Source: Rhodoferax sp.
GTDB lineage: Bacteria > Pseudomonadota > Gammaproteobacteria > Burkholderiales > Burkholderiaceae_C
NCBI GenBank assembly: GCA_031291305.1
Contig: JARLJH010000018.1
Coordinates: 1-33,166 of the forward strand
Direction: 5' to 3'
Length of the DNA stretch: 33,166 nt
Under the pieces are notes generated by a model. That model was not told where the DNA came from. It saw nothing but the letters and a program-made list of their open reading frames with translations, and made no database searches. A program made the translations under genes and the position numbers. Shown piece after piece: positions 7,437-16,039 of this stretch; position 1 is the stretch's first letter, and every line of letters starts with the position of its first letter.

Positions 7437-8219
7437 TCAGCTGCTGACACGCCGAAAGCCACCCGAGGCCAGCATCAGGTTTTGCGTATAAGGGTCTTGT
7501 ACCCGGTGCGCGGCCAGGTCATCGGAGCTGAGCAGCTCAACCGTCTTGCCGCGCTGCATCACCATCAGGCGCTCACACAGATGTGTGACCACCGCCAAGT
7601 CATGGCTGACCATGATGAAAGTCAGACCACGTCGGGCGCGCAAGTCTTCCAGCAGGTTCAGCACCTCGGCCTGCACCGAGGCATCCAGCGCCGATGTCGG
7701 CTCATCCAGCAGCAAGATCTGCGGCTCCAGAATCAGCGCCCGGGCGACGGCGATGCGCTGGCGCTGGCCACCCGAGAGTTGGTGCGGATAGCGAAACCGG
7801 AAACCCGTGCCCAGACCAACCTCGTCAAGGGCGCGTTCGATGCGCTCCTGCTCGTCGCCGATGCCGTGAATGGCCAGTGGCTCGGCCAGAATTTTGTCCA
7901 CTGTGTGACGCGGGTGCAGAGAACCGTAGGGGTCCTGGAACACCATTTGCACCAGTCGCCGAAACGGCTTGCTGCCGGGCGTGGGCAAGTCTTGCATAGC
8001 GTCACCGACCAGCTGCACGCTGCCGGTTTTGGGAGCCAAGCCGCAAATGGCACGCAACACCGTCGATTTACCAGATCCAGATTCACCGACGATGCCAAAG
8101 CTCTCGCCCGGCTGAACGCAGAACGATGTGTCAGCCACGGCCACAAAGTCGCCAAATGCCACGTGCAACTTCTGTACGTCCAGGCCCACAGATTTGGAGG
8201 CGCGTTTCACCTCACTCAT
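7437..8219 (-). CDS. Peptide ABC transporter ATPase 2 (DppF/OppF type)
   Basis: The 260-residue ATPase has Walker [10 protein letters not shown] ([12 protein letters not shown]), Q-loop VFQDPYGSLHP, signature LSGGQRQR and Walker [12 protein letters not shown] with MVSHD. The pattern FQDPYGSLHPR and a C-terminal 'DPYTQNLMLA' (related to the family's DPYT..L motif) mark the DppF/OppF subgroup. The start ATG 8219 overlaps the stop of the preceding ATPase gene (ATGA); a longer frame to 8288 lies within that gene. It pairs with the DppD-type ATPase upstream to power the two permeases. No cysteine cluster of the DppD/OppD iron-sulfur type is visible here. Confidence 0.9.
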   Translation of the reverse strand: MSEVKRASKSVGLDVQKLHVAFGDFVAVADTSFCVQPGESFGIVGESGSGKSTVLRAICGLAPKTGSVQLVGDAMQDLPTPGSKPFRRLVQMVFQDPYGSLHPRHTVDKILAEPLAIHGIGDEQERIERALDEVGLGTGFRFRYPHQLSGGQRQRIAVARALILEPQILLLDEPTSALDASVQAEVLNLLEDLRARRGLTFIMVSHDLAVVTHLCERLMVMQRGKTVELLSSDDLAAHRVQDPYTQNLMLASGGFRRVSS

Positions 8220-9073
8220 AGCGCCCACTCTGGCTGACGATTCAGCGTAGGCAAGGGGTGGCGGTCGTCGCCCAGTTTGGGCAGGCAATTCAGCAGACCT
8301 TGGGTGTACGGGTGTTTGGCATTCACGAGGCCACCCGCCTGCAGTTCTTCGACCACCTTGCCGGCGTACATCACCAGGATGCGGTCACAGAAGGTAGACA
8401 CCAGCCGCAGATCGTGCGAGACAAAAATCAGGCCCATGCCGCGCTGCACCACCAGTGCATCCAGAATCGACAACACCTGCAGTTGCACGGTCACATCCAG
8501 CGCGGACGTTGGCTCATCGGCTATCAGCAGGTCAGGGTTGGCAATCAGCATCATGGCAATCATGGCACGCTGGCCCATGCCACCTGACACCTCGTGCGGA
8601 TAGAGATTAAACACTCGCTCGGCATTGTCGATCTGCACAGACACCAGCGCCTGCAGGGCTGTGGACTTGGCTTGCTTAGCTGAGACAGCGGTGTGCGCCT
8701 GCAAGGTTTCCATGATCTGCTTGCCAATGGTCATCACCGGATTGAGCGAAAACTTGGGGTCTTGCAGCACCATGGCGATGCGCCCGCCACGCAGCTCGCG
8801 GCGCTGCCTGGGCGAGCAGTTCAGCAAATCGACGCCGTTGAACGTCAAGCGCTTGGCGCTAACGCGACCCTCTGGTGCGGTCAGTCCCAGAATGGCGCGG
8901 CCGGTCTGCGACTTGCCCGAACCCGATTCGCCCACAATGCCAAGACGCTCGCGCCCCAGGGAAAACGACACACCGCGTACCGCCTCAACCCAACCACCGT
9001 CGCGATTGGGAAAAGAAACGCGCAAGTCATCCACCACCAGCATGGGTTCTTGAGCAATGCTGCTTGTGCTCAT
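8216..9073 (-). CDS. Peptide ABC transporter ATPase 1 (DppD/OppD type)
   Basis: The 285-residue ATPase carries Walker [11 protein letters not shown], signature [12 protein letters not shown], Walker [17 protein letters not shown] and FVSHD. Two changes are unusual: Walker A ends Ser-Gln-Thr instead of Ser-Thr/Val, which still occurs in DppD proteins, and the signature has GGMGQR, common in this subgroup. The C-terminus '[25 protein letters not shown]' matches the family's HPYT..L motif and contains one Cys. Both ends overlap neighbours by ATGA, showing tight translational coupling with the permease before and the ATPase after. Confidence 0.9.
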   Translation of the reverse strand: MSTSSIAQEPMLVVDDLRVSFPNRDGGWVEAVRGVSFSLGRERLGIVGESGSGKSQTGRAILGLTAPEGRVSAKRLTFNGVDLLNCSPRQRRELRGGRIAMVLQDPKFSLNPVMTIGKQIMETLQAHTAVSAKQAKSTALQALVSVQIDNAERVFNLYPHEVSGGMGQRAMIAMMLIANPDLLIADEPTSALDVTVQLQVLSILDALVVQRGMGLIFVSHDLRLVSTFCDRILVMYAGKVVEELQAGGLVNAKHPYTQGLLNCLPKLGDDRHPLPTLNRQPEWAL

Positions 9074-10005
9074 TTCACCCCCTTAGGGTCCAGCGCATCG
9101 CGCAAGCCGTCACCCAGCAAGTTGAACGCCAGGCTGATCAGGAAAATGGCTGCACCGGGTGCGGCGGCCACCCACCACTGATCCAGCACATACTGGCGAC
9201 CATTGGCGATCATCGCCCCCCACTCCGGGCTGGGTGGCTGCGCGCCCAGACCCAGAAATCCCAGGCCTGCCGCAGTGAGGATGATGCCCGCCATATCCAG
9301 CGTGACGCGCACGATGACCGACGATATGCACAGCGGCATGATGTGCTTGAACACAATGCGCCACGGCGAAGCACCAATCAACTGCACGGCGGCGATGTAA
9401 TCAGTCTGGCGAATCGTCAGCGTCTCGGCCCGCGCCAGCCGGGCATACGCTGGCCAGGAGGTGATGGCGATGGCAATCACCGCGTTCTCGATACCCGGCC
9501 CGAGCGCAGCGACAAACGCCAGCGCCAGGATCAGCTTGGGAAACGCCAGAAAAATATCCGTGATGCGCATCAGCCCGGCATCCACCAGACCACCGGCGTA
9601 GCCCGCCACCGTACCCACCAGCAGACCAATGGGTGCAGCGAGCACCGCCACCAGAATCACCACAAACAAGGTGATGCGCGAACCAAAAATGAGGCGCGAC
9701 AGGATATCGCGCCCCTGATCGTCCGTGCCCAGCCAGAAGTGCGTCGAAGGCGGCAGCAGGCGCGTGGTGCGCAAATCACCCACCGTGGGCGAATAAGGTG
9801 CCAACTGGTTGGCAAAAAGTGCCACCAAAACCAGCACCAGCACAATGACCAGCCCCAGCATGGCCAGACGGTTGCGGGTGAAAGTGCGCCAGGCGCCGTA
9901 GGCACGCCCCAGTGCAGCTTGCCTGCGCGAAGCCGGTCGGTCTGACATCAGCCAGGCATGCAAGCCACCGGCTTCTTCGACGCTCATAACATTTTTGCTA
10001 CTCAT
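9070..10005 (-). CDS. Peptide ABC transporter permease 2 (DppC/OppC type)
   Basis: The 311-residue membrane protein has a long N-terminal cytoplasmic part, one membrane segment (LAMLGLVIVLVLVLVALFANQLAPYSP), the OppC-N feature 'WLGTDDQGRDILSRLIFGSRITL', and a C-terminal five-helix permease core. The cytoplasmic EAA loop is around 'ARLARAETLTIRQTDYIAAVQLIGASPWRIVFKHIMP'. It forms the channel with the DppB-type protein. Its start overlaps the previous stop (ATGA), as does its own stop with the next gene. The GRDxxSRxxxGxR motif makes the assignment secure; the transported peptide is not revealed. Confidence 0.92.
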   Translation of the reverse strand: MSSKNVMSVEEAGGLHAWLMSDRPASRRQAALGRAYGAWRTFTRNRLAMLGLVIVLVLVLVALFANQLAPYSPTVGDLRTTRLLPPSTHFWLGTDDQGRDILSRLIFGSRITLFVVILVAVLAAPIGLLVGTVAGYAGGLVDAGLMRITDIFLAFPKLILALAFVAALGPGIENAVIAIAITSWPAYARLARAETLTIRQTDYIAAVQLIGASPWRIVFKHIMPLCISSVIVRVTLDMAGIILTAAGLGFLGLGAQPPSPEWGAMIANGRQYVLDQWWVAAAPGAAIFLISLAFNLLGDGLRDALDPKGVK

Positions 10006-11018
10006 CGGTTGCGTGTCCTCGGGTCCAGCGTGCGGTACAGCAGGTCAGACAGCAGATTCAGGCCGATGAATACCGAGCCCACCACAATGGTGCCACCCAG
10101 CACCGCGTTCATGTCCGCGTTTTGCAGCGAATTGGTGATGTAAAGGCCCAGCCCCGGCCAGGCAAACACGGTTTCGGTCAATACCGAGCCCTCCAGCAGT
10201 CCGGCATACGACAGGGTGATCACCGTGACCAGCGGCACCAACGCATTGCGCAACGCGTGGCGCCAGATGATGCGCGCTTCAGACAAGCCCTTGGCACGCG
10301 CCGCCACCACGTACTCCTGCGACAGCTCGCCGAGCATGAAAGAGCGCGTCATACGGCTGATGTAGGCCAGCGAAAAATAGCCGAGCAGCGAGGCCGGCAG
10401 GATCAGGTGCGAAAACGCATTGCGAAAGGCCTCCCATTGACCCTGCATAGCCGTATCCAGCAGCAGGATGCCGGTAACCGGCGTGACCATGTACTCATAG
10501 GTAACGTCAATGCGCCCGGGCCCGGCAACCCAGTCCAGCCGCGCATAAAACAGCACCAGTGCCATCAGCCCAAGCCAGAAGATCGGCACCGAATAGCCAA
10601 TGAGCCCCATCACGCGCACCACCTGATCAACCACGCCGCCGCGGCGCACCGCTGCCCACACACCCAATGGCACGCCCATACTGGCGCCAATCAGAATGCC
10701 CAGCGTGGCCAGCTCGAACGTGGCCGGGAAGGCGCGCTTGATATCCTGCAGCACCGGGTTGGAGGTCAGCACCGAGGTGCCAAAATCACCGTGCAGCACC
10801 TTCGACACGTAAAGGCCAAACTGCACGTACAGCGGCTTGTTCAGCCCCATTTCCTCGCGCACACGCTGCACCACAGACTCGGGCGCGTGGTCACCCACGA
10901 CAGCCAACACTGGGTCCACCGGAATGACACGACCAATGAAAAAAGTGACTGCCAGCAGGCCCAGGTAGGTCAGGACGATGGCCAGCGCAAAGCGCGCCAG
11001 GGCTCGAGAAAATTTCAT
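10002..11018 (-). CDS. Peptide ABC transporter permease 1 (DppB/OppB type)
   Basis: The 338-residue permease shows an N-terminal membrane helix, the DppB-type region 'GRVIPVDPVLAVVGDHAPESVVQRVREEMGLNKPLYVQFGLYVSKVLHGDFGTS', and the core with EAA loop 'YVVAARAKGLSEARIIWRHALRNALVPLVTV'. ATG 11018 is chosen; GTG 11036 in the same frame is possible but falls inside a GC-rich hairpin. Neither start has a clear ribosome site, and the purine-rich AAGGTGG lies within the hairpin stem, so translation may depend on that structure. It overlaps the next permease by ATGA. Confidence 0.9.
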   Translation of the reverse strand: MKFSRALARFALAIVLTYLGLLAVTFFIGRVIPVDPVLAVVGDHAPESVVQRVREEMGLNKPLYVQFGLYVSKVLHGDFGTSVLTSNPVLQDIKRAFPATFELATLGILIGASMGVPLGVWAAVRRGGVVDQVVRVMGLIGYSVPIFWLGLMALVLFYARLDWVAGPGRIDVTYEYMVTPVTGILLLDTAMQGQWEAFRNAFSHLILPASLLGYFSLAYISRMTRSFMLGELSQEYVVAARAKGLSEARIIWRHALRNALVPLVTVITLSYAGLLEGSVLTETVFAWPGLGLYITNSLQNADMNAVLGGTIVVGSVFIGLNLLSDLLYRTLDPRTRNR

Positions 11019-11020
11019 GA

Positions 11021-11050
11021 ATAAAAAAGGCGCCACCTTGCGGTGGCGCC
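11021..11050 (-). terminator. Intrinsic terminator/attenuator between binding protein and permeases
   Basis: Read on the minus strand, a perfect 9-base-pair stem (GGCGCCACC and GGTGGCGCC, loop GCAA) is followed directly by TTTTTTA. This is a textbook Rho-independent terminator. It lies 14 bases after the binding-protein stop and ends two bases before the dppB-type ATG. It should leave most transcripts with only the binding-protein gene and let a fraction read through into the transporter genes. Confidence 0.85.
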
Positions 11051-11064
11051 CGAGGTTTCAGGCA

Positions 11065-12681
11065 TCAGCGTTTGACAGCGCGGTAAACGTAGTTGGTGTC
11101 CTGCGTAGGACCGACGCGGAACCCGCTCACATTGGTGCGGTACGCCGCCACTTCGGTCTGCTGGTAGATCATGATGAAGGGGCTGGTGGCACGGAACTCA
11201 GCCTGCATTTTTTCGTACATGGCCTTGCGTTTGAGCGGGTCACGCTCCAGCACCGCTGCATCCGCTTGCATGGATAGCGCCGGTGCCTCCCAGGCATTGC
11301 GCCAGGCCAGCGGCTTGACCTTGGCCGTGTCCGAGTTGTCGGGGTTGCGCACAAAGTCGGTGTTGGAATTCGGGTCCCAGTAGTCCACACCCCACTGGCC
11401 GATATACATGTCATGCGTGCGGGCACGGTACTTGGTCAACACCTGTTTGCCATCGCCAGGGATGATTTCGATGTCAATACCAGCCAGCTTGGCGGTTTGC
11501 TGGAACGCCTCGGTGATGCCCTGCACTGGTTGCACCGTGCGCATATCGATAGTCACCTTGAAGCCGTTCGGATAACCCGCCTTGGCCAGCAAGGCCTTGG
11601 CTTTTTTCACGTCGAGCTTGTACGGATTGACCTTGCTGGCACCCAGTATGCCCAGCGGCAGGAAGTTCTGTTGGATCACCCCAATGTTCTTGATGATGGT
11701 GTCACCAATAGCCGAGTAGTCCACCAGCCACTTAAAGGCCTCGCGCACCTCGGGCTTGGCCAAAATCGGGTTTTTCTGGTTCAGACTGATGTAGTAAACC
11801 GTGCCCTTGGGGCTGGAGGTGGTCAAGATTCCCTTGTTGGCCGTCACTGCAGCCAAATCCTGCGGCGTCAGGTTGCGTGCGATGTCCACATCACCTTTTT
11901 CCAGCATCAGACGCTGAGTGGCAGATTCCTTGATGTGCCGGTAAATCACACGGGCTGGTTTGGCCTTATCCGCATAGTAGTTGTCATTGCGCTCAAACAC
12001 TAGCACCTCGTTCGGACGCCATTCACGCACTTTCATTGGGCCAGAACCGGCGTAATTGGTCTTCATCCAAGCGGCACCCAGGTCGCCATTGACCTCCTTC
12101 GACAGCACCAGTTTTTTGTCCAGAATCGAGCCCACAGTGGAGGTCAGGCAGTTCAGCACAAAGGAGGGAGCATAGGGCTTATCGACCTCAATCGTCAGAC
12201 TCAGCGGCCCGGTTTGCTTGATCTTGTCTTTGACGTTGTCCTTGGTGAAGCCGAACTGTCCCAGAATGAACGCCGGGCCTTTATCCATGATCACCGCGCG
12301 CTGCAATGACCACGCCACATCGTCTGCGCTCAGCGGGTTGCCGGATGCAAATTTCAGACCGGGTTTGAGTTCAAAGGAATAGGTCTTGCCATCCTCAGAC
12401 ACCTTCCAGCTCTTGGCCAGGTCACCGTAGAGCTTGGACGGGTCAGTCACTTCGTAGCGCACCAGTTGACTGTAGGTATTGCCAATCATCTCGGCCGTCG
12501 ATAGCTCGAACGTTTCACCCGGGTCCAGCGTGATCATGTCGTCAAAAGCCAAAGCGACAACCAATGTGTCTGCCGGCGTCGCAGCCAAGGCAGACACTGA
12601 GCCCAGGCTGAGCGTCAGCGCACCAGCGCCAGCCATGGTGCCAAGCTGGCGGCGTGTCATCTGAAGATTCGAATGTTTCAT
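11065..12681 (-). CDS. Peptide-binding protein of the ABC transporter (SBP_bac_5), Tat-type signal
   Basis: The 538-residue periplasmic protein belongs to the DppA/OppA/MppA family (cluster C binding proteins). The N-terminus contains MTRRQLGTMAGAGALTLSLG, a twin-arginine signal shape, with cleavage likely near ALA-AT (about residue 34). Family motifs are 'SAEMIGNTYSQLVRYE', 'DLAKSWKVSEDGKTYSFELKPGLKFASGNPLSADDVAWSLQR' and 'RNDNYYADKAKPARVIYRHI'. Unusually for this family, export may be through Tat. The gene comes 57 bases after the M14-like gene and before the intrinsic terminator. Ligand inferred: short peptides, perhaps murein tripeptide, from the epimerase next door; oligosaccharides or opines are not excluded. 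Confidence 0.9.
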   Translation of the reverse strand: MKHSNLQMTRRQLGTMAGAGALTLSLGSVSALAATPADTLVVALAFDDMITLDPGETFELSTAEMIGNTYSQLVRYEVTDPSKLYGDLAKSWKVSEDGKTYSFELKPGLKFASGNPLSADDVAWSLQRAVIMDKGPAFILGQFGFTKDNVKDKIKQTGPLSLTIEVDKPYAPSFVLNCLTSTVGSILDKKLVLSKEVNGDLGAAWMKTNYAGSGPMKVREWRPNEVLVFERNDNYYADKAKPARVIYRHIKESATQRLMLEKGDVDIARNLTPQDLAAVTANKGILTTSSPKGTVYYISLNQKNPILAKPEVREAFKWLVDYSAIGDTIIKNIGVIQQNFLPLGILGASKVNPYKLDVKKAKALLAKAGYPNGFKVTIDMRTVQPVQGITEAFQQTAKLAGIDIEIIPGDGKQVLTKYRARTHDMYIGQWGVDYWDPNSNTDFVRNPDNSDTAKVKPLAWRNAWEAPALSMQADAAVLERDPLKRKAMYEKMQAEFRATSPFIMIYQQTEVAAYRTNVSGFRVGPTQDTNYVYRAVKR

Positions 12682-12738
12682 GGATCAAGCTTTCAGGTTA
12701 GAGGTGACCAAGACAAGCAAAAAATAGACCAAAGATCA

Positions 12739-13761
12739 TTATGTAACAGGCAAACCTGCGCTCATGTCCCGCACGCTGGGCTGGGCCAGATAAAACCACT
12801 CATTACCCGGTGTGGCATTGGCGTTGGGGAAAACAATGTAACCGTCCATCGACGCCAGCACCGGTGTGCCGTCATGGCGTGTGGCCACCTGCTGGCCCGC
12901 AGAAATGGGGTCAAAGCTGGACCACGGGCGGATGAACGCATCGTCGGGGTGATACCGGTCCACCACCTGCGCCAGCCGCAGCAACTCCAGGTTCTGACAA
13001 GCCGGTGGCGCGGGCGCGTCAACCAAGCCCAGATGGGCCAAAGTGTTGCGAATCGCCCGGTAGGCCACCTCGGGCGCTGCCGGGTCCGCATGCTGTCCAC
13101 ATTCGAGCGTGATGGCGTATCCGCCCTGGCTGCGCATGTACTCGGTAGTGCCAACGCCATAGCTTGGGTCGGTGCTGAGCAAGCCTGCACGACTTTGGGG
13201 CGGTGTGCGCGCCAAGCGCTGTTGCACGCCCAACGCGTAGGTGGACAACCAGCCCTCGACCACGCGTCGCACACCCAGGCGCAGGGCCAACGCCTGTTCA
13301 GCCAGCGCATGCGTGAAGGGCTCCAGATCGCCGGTGTTGTCAGCCGGGCCGAGCATCGCAAACGGCTCGGAGGCAGCCTGAAACGTATGCAAATCCAATA
13401 GCACCTCATGTCCAGCCAGCAAGGGGCAGAGCACGTTTGCAATGCGATCCTCAAAATCTTGCGGGGTATCCGTTGGGCGCAGGTTGCGGTTCAGATTGCG
13501 ATCGCCATTGCGCTGAACTTTCTGGTACGCCAGCGGATTGGTCACCGGCACAAACGTCACCGAGCCACGCACCAGTGGCAACGCACCGCTGTCCATTTCG
13601 GCCACCACACGTTCAATACCGCGCGCGCCAGCCACCTCGTTGCCATGTACCGCGCCCAGCACAATCAGGCGTGGACCCGGCTCAAGACCGACAAAACGGT
13701 GCATACGCAATTGGCTGGTCGGATAGGCCAGCGCGGGCTGGCGGTCAAGTGATTCAGACAT
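12739..13761 (-). CDS. Zinc hydrolase of the AstE/aspartoacylase (M14-like) family
   Basis: The 340-residue protein has the zinc-carboxypeptidase-like core: GAVHGNEVAGA (His and Glu zinc ligands), NGDRNLNRNLRP (substrate-carboxylate arginine region), 'VLLDLHTF' (third zinc ligand His) and 'ITLECGQH' (catalytic Glu candidate). A C-terminal beta-domain follows ('GQQVATRHDGTPVLASMDGYIVFP'). Relatives remove acyl groups from amino acids or act as murein-tripeptide carboxypeptidases (MpaA). ATG 13761 is chosen over TTG 13764; it overlaps the epimerase stop by eight bases. Next to a dipeptide epimerase and peptide transporter, cleavage of imported peptides is the likeliest role, but N-acyl amino-acid deacylation remains open. 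Confidence 0.8.
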   Translation of the reverse strand: MSESLDRQPALAYPTSQLRMHRFVGLEPGPRLIVLGAVHGNEVAGARGIERVVAEMDSGALPLVRGSVTFVPVTNPLAYQKVQRNGDRNLNRNLRPTDTPQDFEDRIANVLCPLLAGHEVLLDLHTFQAASEPFAMLGPADNTGDLEPFTHALAEQALALRLGVRRVVEGWLSTYALGVQQRLARTPPQSRAGLLSTDPSYGVGTTEYMRSQGGYAITLECGQHADPAAPEVAYRAIRNTLAHLGLVDAPAPPACQNLELLRLAQVVDRYHPDDAFIRPWSSFDPISAGQQVATRHDGTPVLASMDGYIVFPNANATPGNEWFYLAQPSVRDMSAGLPVT

Positions 13762-14860
13762 CAAAAACCTTCACATTGGTCAAGCCATGTACGGCGGTAA
13801 TACCCAAGCCAGGGGCATCAGGCAAATGGATCCAGGGGCCATCCATTTGCATGCCTCCCTGCACGGGGTTGGCGGCACACAACTGCGGGCCATCCAGATC
13901 GATATAGGACACCACATCTTCAAACGCCACAGCAAAGTGCGCTGCGGCGGTAACGCTGATGGCGCTCTCAAGCATACAACCCATCAGGCAGGTTCGGTGA
14001 TGCAGGCGCGCCAGGCTGGCCAACTCAATGGCCTGGCTGATGCCCGCAGTCTTCATGAGTTTGATGTTGATGACATCGGCGCTGCCAGAAGACAGAATGT
14101 GCAGCGCTTGCCGAGCTGAAAATACGGCCTCGTCAGCCAAGATGGGGGTCAGGGTATGGTCGGTCACGAATTTGAGCCCCGCCACGTCGTCAGCCTTGAC
14201 CGGTTGCTCGACGAACTCCAGCGCAACACCGGCTTTTTCAATCGCCTGGATCACCACCACGGCTTGCTTGGGCGTCCAGCCTTGGTTGGCATCCAGACGC
14301 AGTGCCACGTGCGCACCCACCGCATGCTCAATGGCCAACACGCTGTCCACATCATCCTGCCAGGTGTGTCCGCCAACCTTGATCTTCAGGCAGTCAAACC
14401 CATCGGCAACCGCACGCAGGGCATGACTGACCATGACATCCACATCGTTGACGCTGATGGTCACATCGGTCTTCAGCTGCGGATCGCCACCACCGAGCAG
14501 TTGGTACAAAGGCACGCCCATACGTTGCGCACGTAGGTCATACAAGGCGATTTCCAGCGCGGCTTTCAGGCTGCTGTGGTGAATTGCACTTTGGTGCACA
14601 GTGCGCAGCAGGGCGTTGAAATCCAGCATTTTCTTACCCAGCAGGCGTGGTGCGATCAGATCCAAGGCGGCACGCATGGAACCCAGCAAATCACCCGTGA
14701 TCACTGCGGTGGCAGGCGCCTCGCCATAGCCAATGAGTCCGCCGTCTGTCTCGATCATGAGCACCAGATCATGCACCTCGGCGACGCTGCGAACGGCTGT
14801 TTTGAAGGGGACTTTGAGGGGAACTTTGATCTCACCAACGGTGATGCGCTTGATCAGCAT
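13754..14860 (-). CDS. Dipeptide epimerase (L-Ala-D/L-Glu epimerase type), enolase superfamily
   Basis: The 368-residue enzyme has an enolase-type N-terminal cap and barrel. Visible elements are CLKIKVGG (the KxK acid/base lysine strand), RLDANQGW (first metal Asp), EFVEQPV (second metal Glu), ILADEAVF (third metal Asp), INIKLMKTAGI (opposite-face lysine), MLESAISVTAAAH and 'YIDLDGP'. The last DxD motif binds the dipeptide amino group in dipeptide epimerases, separating them from muconate cycloisomerases. It would convert L-Ala-D-Glu from murein to L-Ala-L-Glu. It begins 81 bases after queG on the same strand and appears to head the peptide operon. Other dipeptide specificities occur in the family. 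Confidence 0.85.
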   Translation of the reverse strand: MLIKRITVGEIKVPLKVPFKTAVRSVAEVHDLVLMIETDGGLIGYGEAPATAVITGDLLGSMRAALDLIAPRLLGKKMLDFNALLRTVHQSAIHHSSLKAALEIALYDLRAQRMGVPLYQLLGGGDPQLKTDVTISVNDVDVMVSHALRAVADGFDCLKIKVGGHTWQDDVDSVLAIEHAVGAHVALRLDANQGWTPKQAVVVIQAIEKAGVALEFVEQPVKADDVAGLKFVTDHTLTPILADEAVFSARQALHILSSGSADVINIKLMKTAGISQAIELASLARLHHRTCLMGCMLESAISVTAAAHFAVAFEDVVSYIDLDGPQLCAANPVQGGMQMDGPWIHLPDAPGLGITAVHGLTNVKVFDV

Positions 14861-14941
14861 GGCTTGTCCTGGATGGATACGCCCGGATAGGGCTTCGACT
14901 CGGGCTTGTGGCCGACAAATTGTAGTCAGGCTGGCGAGGCG

Positions 14942-16039
14942 TCAAACCTGCGACAAACCCCAATGCACGTGCTCTTGCACCAGCGCGCTGGGGTGCCCAA
15001 GGCGGCTGCCCAATGCCTCTGCCATCACTTGCCGGTGTTCAGCACGATCAGCCACGCGCAAGGCATTGCCCAGTGCCACGGCCACGTTGCGAAGCCAGCG
15101 CTCGTGGCCAATGCGCCGGATCGGACTGCCCTCAGTCAGACGCAGAAATTCGTCTTCTGTCCAGGCAAAGACGCTCACCAGCGCCTGATCCGTCACACTA
15201 GCTCGGGTTTCGAAATCTGGCAAGGTGCTGGTTTGGGCAAACTTGTTCCACGGGCAAATCAGCTGGCAGTCGTCACAACCGTAAATGCGGTTACCCATCA
15301 GCGGGCGCAACGCCAACGGAATCGGTCCGGCGTGCTCGATGGTCAGGTACGAGATGCAACGCCTGGCGTCAAGGTGGTACGGCGCCACAATGGCTTGCGT
15401 GGGACAGACACTGATGCAGGCGCGGCAAGTGCCGCAATGCGCGCTGACCGCAGGCGTGGGCGGCAAGGCAATATCAACAAAGATTTCACCCAGAAAAGCC
15501 ATTGACCCAGACTCACGGTTGAGCACCAGCGTATGTTTGCCACGCCAGCCCAAGCCGCTGCGCGTGGCCAGTTCGACTTCGAGCACCGGAGCCGAGTCGG
15601 TAAACACCCGGTAACCCAGAGGCGAGAGTTCAGCGGCGATGCGTTCACTGAGCTTCTGCAGGCGGTTGCGCAGCACCTTGTGGTAGTCGCGGCCACGTGC
15701 ATACAGCGACACGATGGCAACATCCGTGCGCTTCAAGCGATCAAATTCCATCGCCTGCCAGCCGTCTGGTGTGCTTGCGGGCAGATAGTCCATGCGCGCG
15801 GTGATCACGCTCAGCGTACCCGGCACCAGCTCAGACGGACGTGCACGCTTCATACCGTGCGCCGCCATGTAGCCCATGTCGCCGTGGCAACCCGCTGACA
15901 GCCAGGCGGATAATCCGGGCTCTGCGGTCGCCAAATCCACCTCCGCCACCCCAATTTGGGAAAATCCCAATGCACGCGCCCAGTCCCCGATCCTGGAGAC
16001 CCATTCACTGCCGTCACGATGTATTCTGAAACTGTCCAC
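14942..16039 (-). CDS. queG: Epoxyqueuosine reductase QueG
   Basis: This enzyme reduces epoxyqueuosine to queuosine in tRNA, the final step of queuosine synthesis, using cobalamin and two [4Fe-4S] clusters. The 365-residue protein shows 'GCHGDMGYMAAH', 'VITARMDYLP', 'RDYHKVLRNRL', the first cluster motif CGTCRACISVCPTQAI and the second CDDCQLICPWNK, all in order. The only usable start in frame is GTG 16039 (VDSFRIH...). A longer upstream frame has no family similarity and lies antisense to tsaE. With GTG 16039, queG overlaps the divergent tsaE gene by 21 bases. The dependence on cobalamin is worth noting beside an uptake operon that could import corrinoids, though the two are 10 kb apart. Confidence 0.93.
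   Translation of the reverse strand: MDSFRIHRDGSEWVSRIGDWARALGFSQIGVAEVDLATAEPGLSAWLSAGCHGDMGYMAAHGMKRARPSELVPGTLSVITARMDYLPASTPDGWQAMEFDRLKRTDVAIVSLYARGRDYHKVLRNRLQKLSERIAAELSPLGYRVFTDSAPVLEVELATRSGLGWRGKHTLVLNRESGSMAFLGEIFVDIALPPTPAVSAHCGTCRACISVCPTQAIVAPYHLDARRCISYLTIEHAGPIPLALRPLMGNRIYGCDDCQLICPWNKFAQTSTLPDFETRASVTDQALVSVFAWTEDEFLRLTEGSPIRRIGHERWLRNVAVALGNALRVADRAEHRQVMAEALGSRLGHPSALVQEHVHWGLSQV

Noticed and set aside
6885-8237. 450-residue plus-strand open frame
   Set aside because: It is antisense to the NRDE and ATPase genes, whose motifs are intact; its translation is rich in His, Gln and Arg with no family features.
8875-9945. 356-residue plus-strand open frame
   Set aside because: It runs antisense across two ABC transporter genes that overlap by ATGA and show clear motifs.
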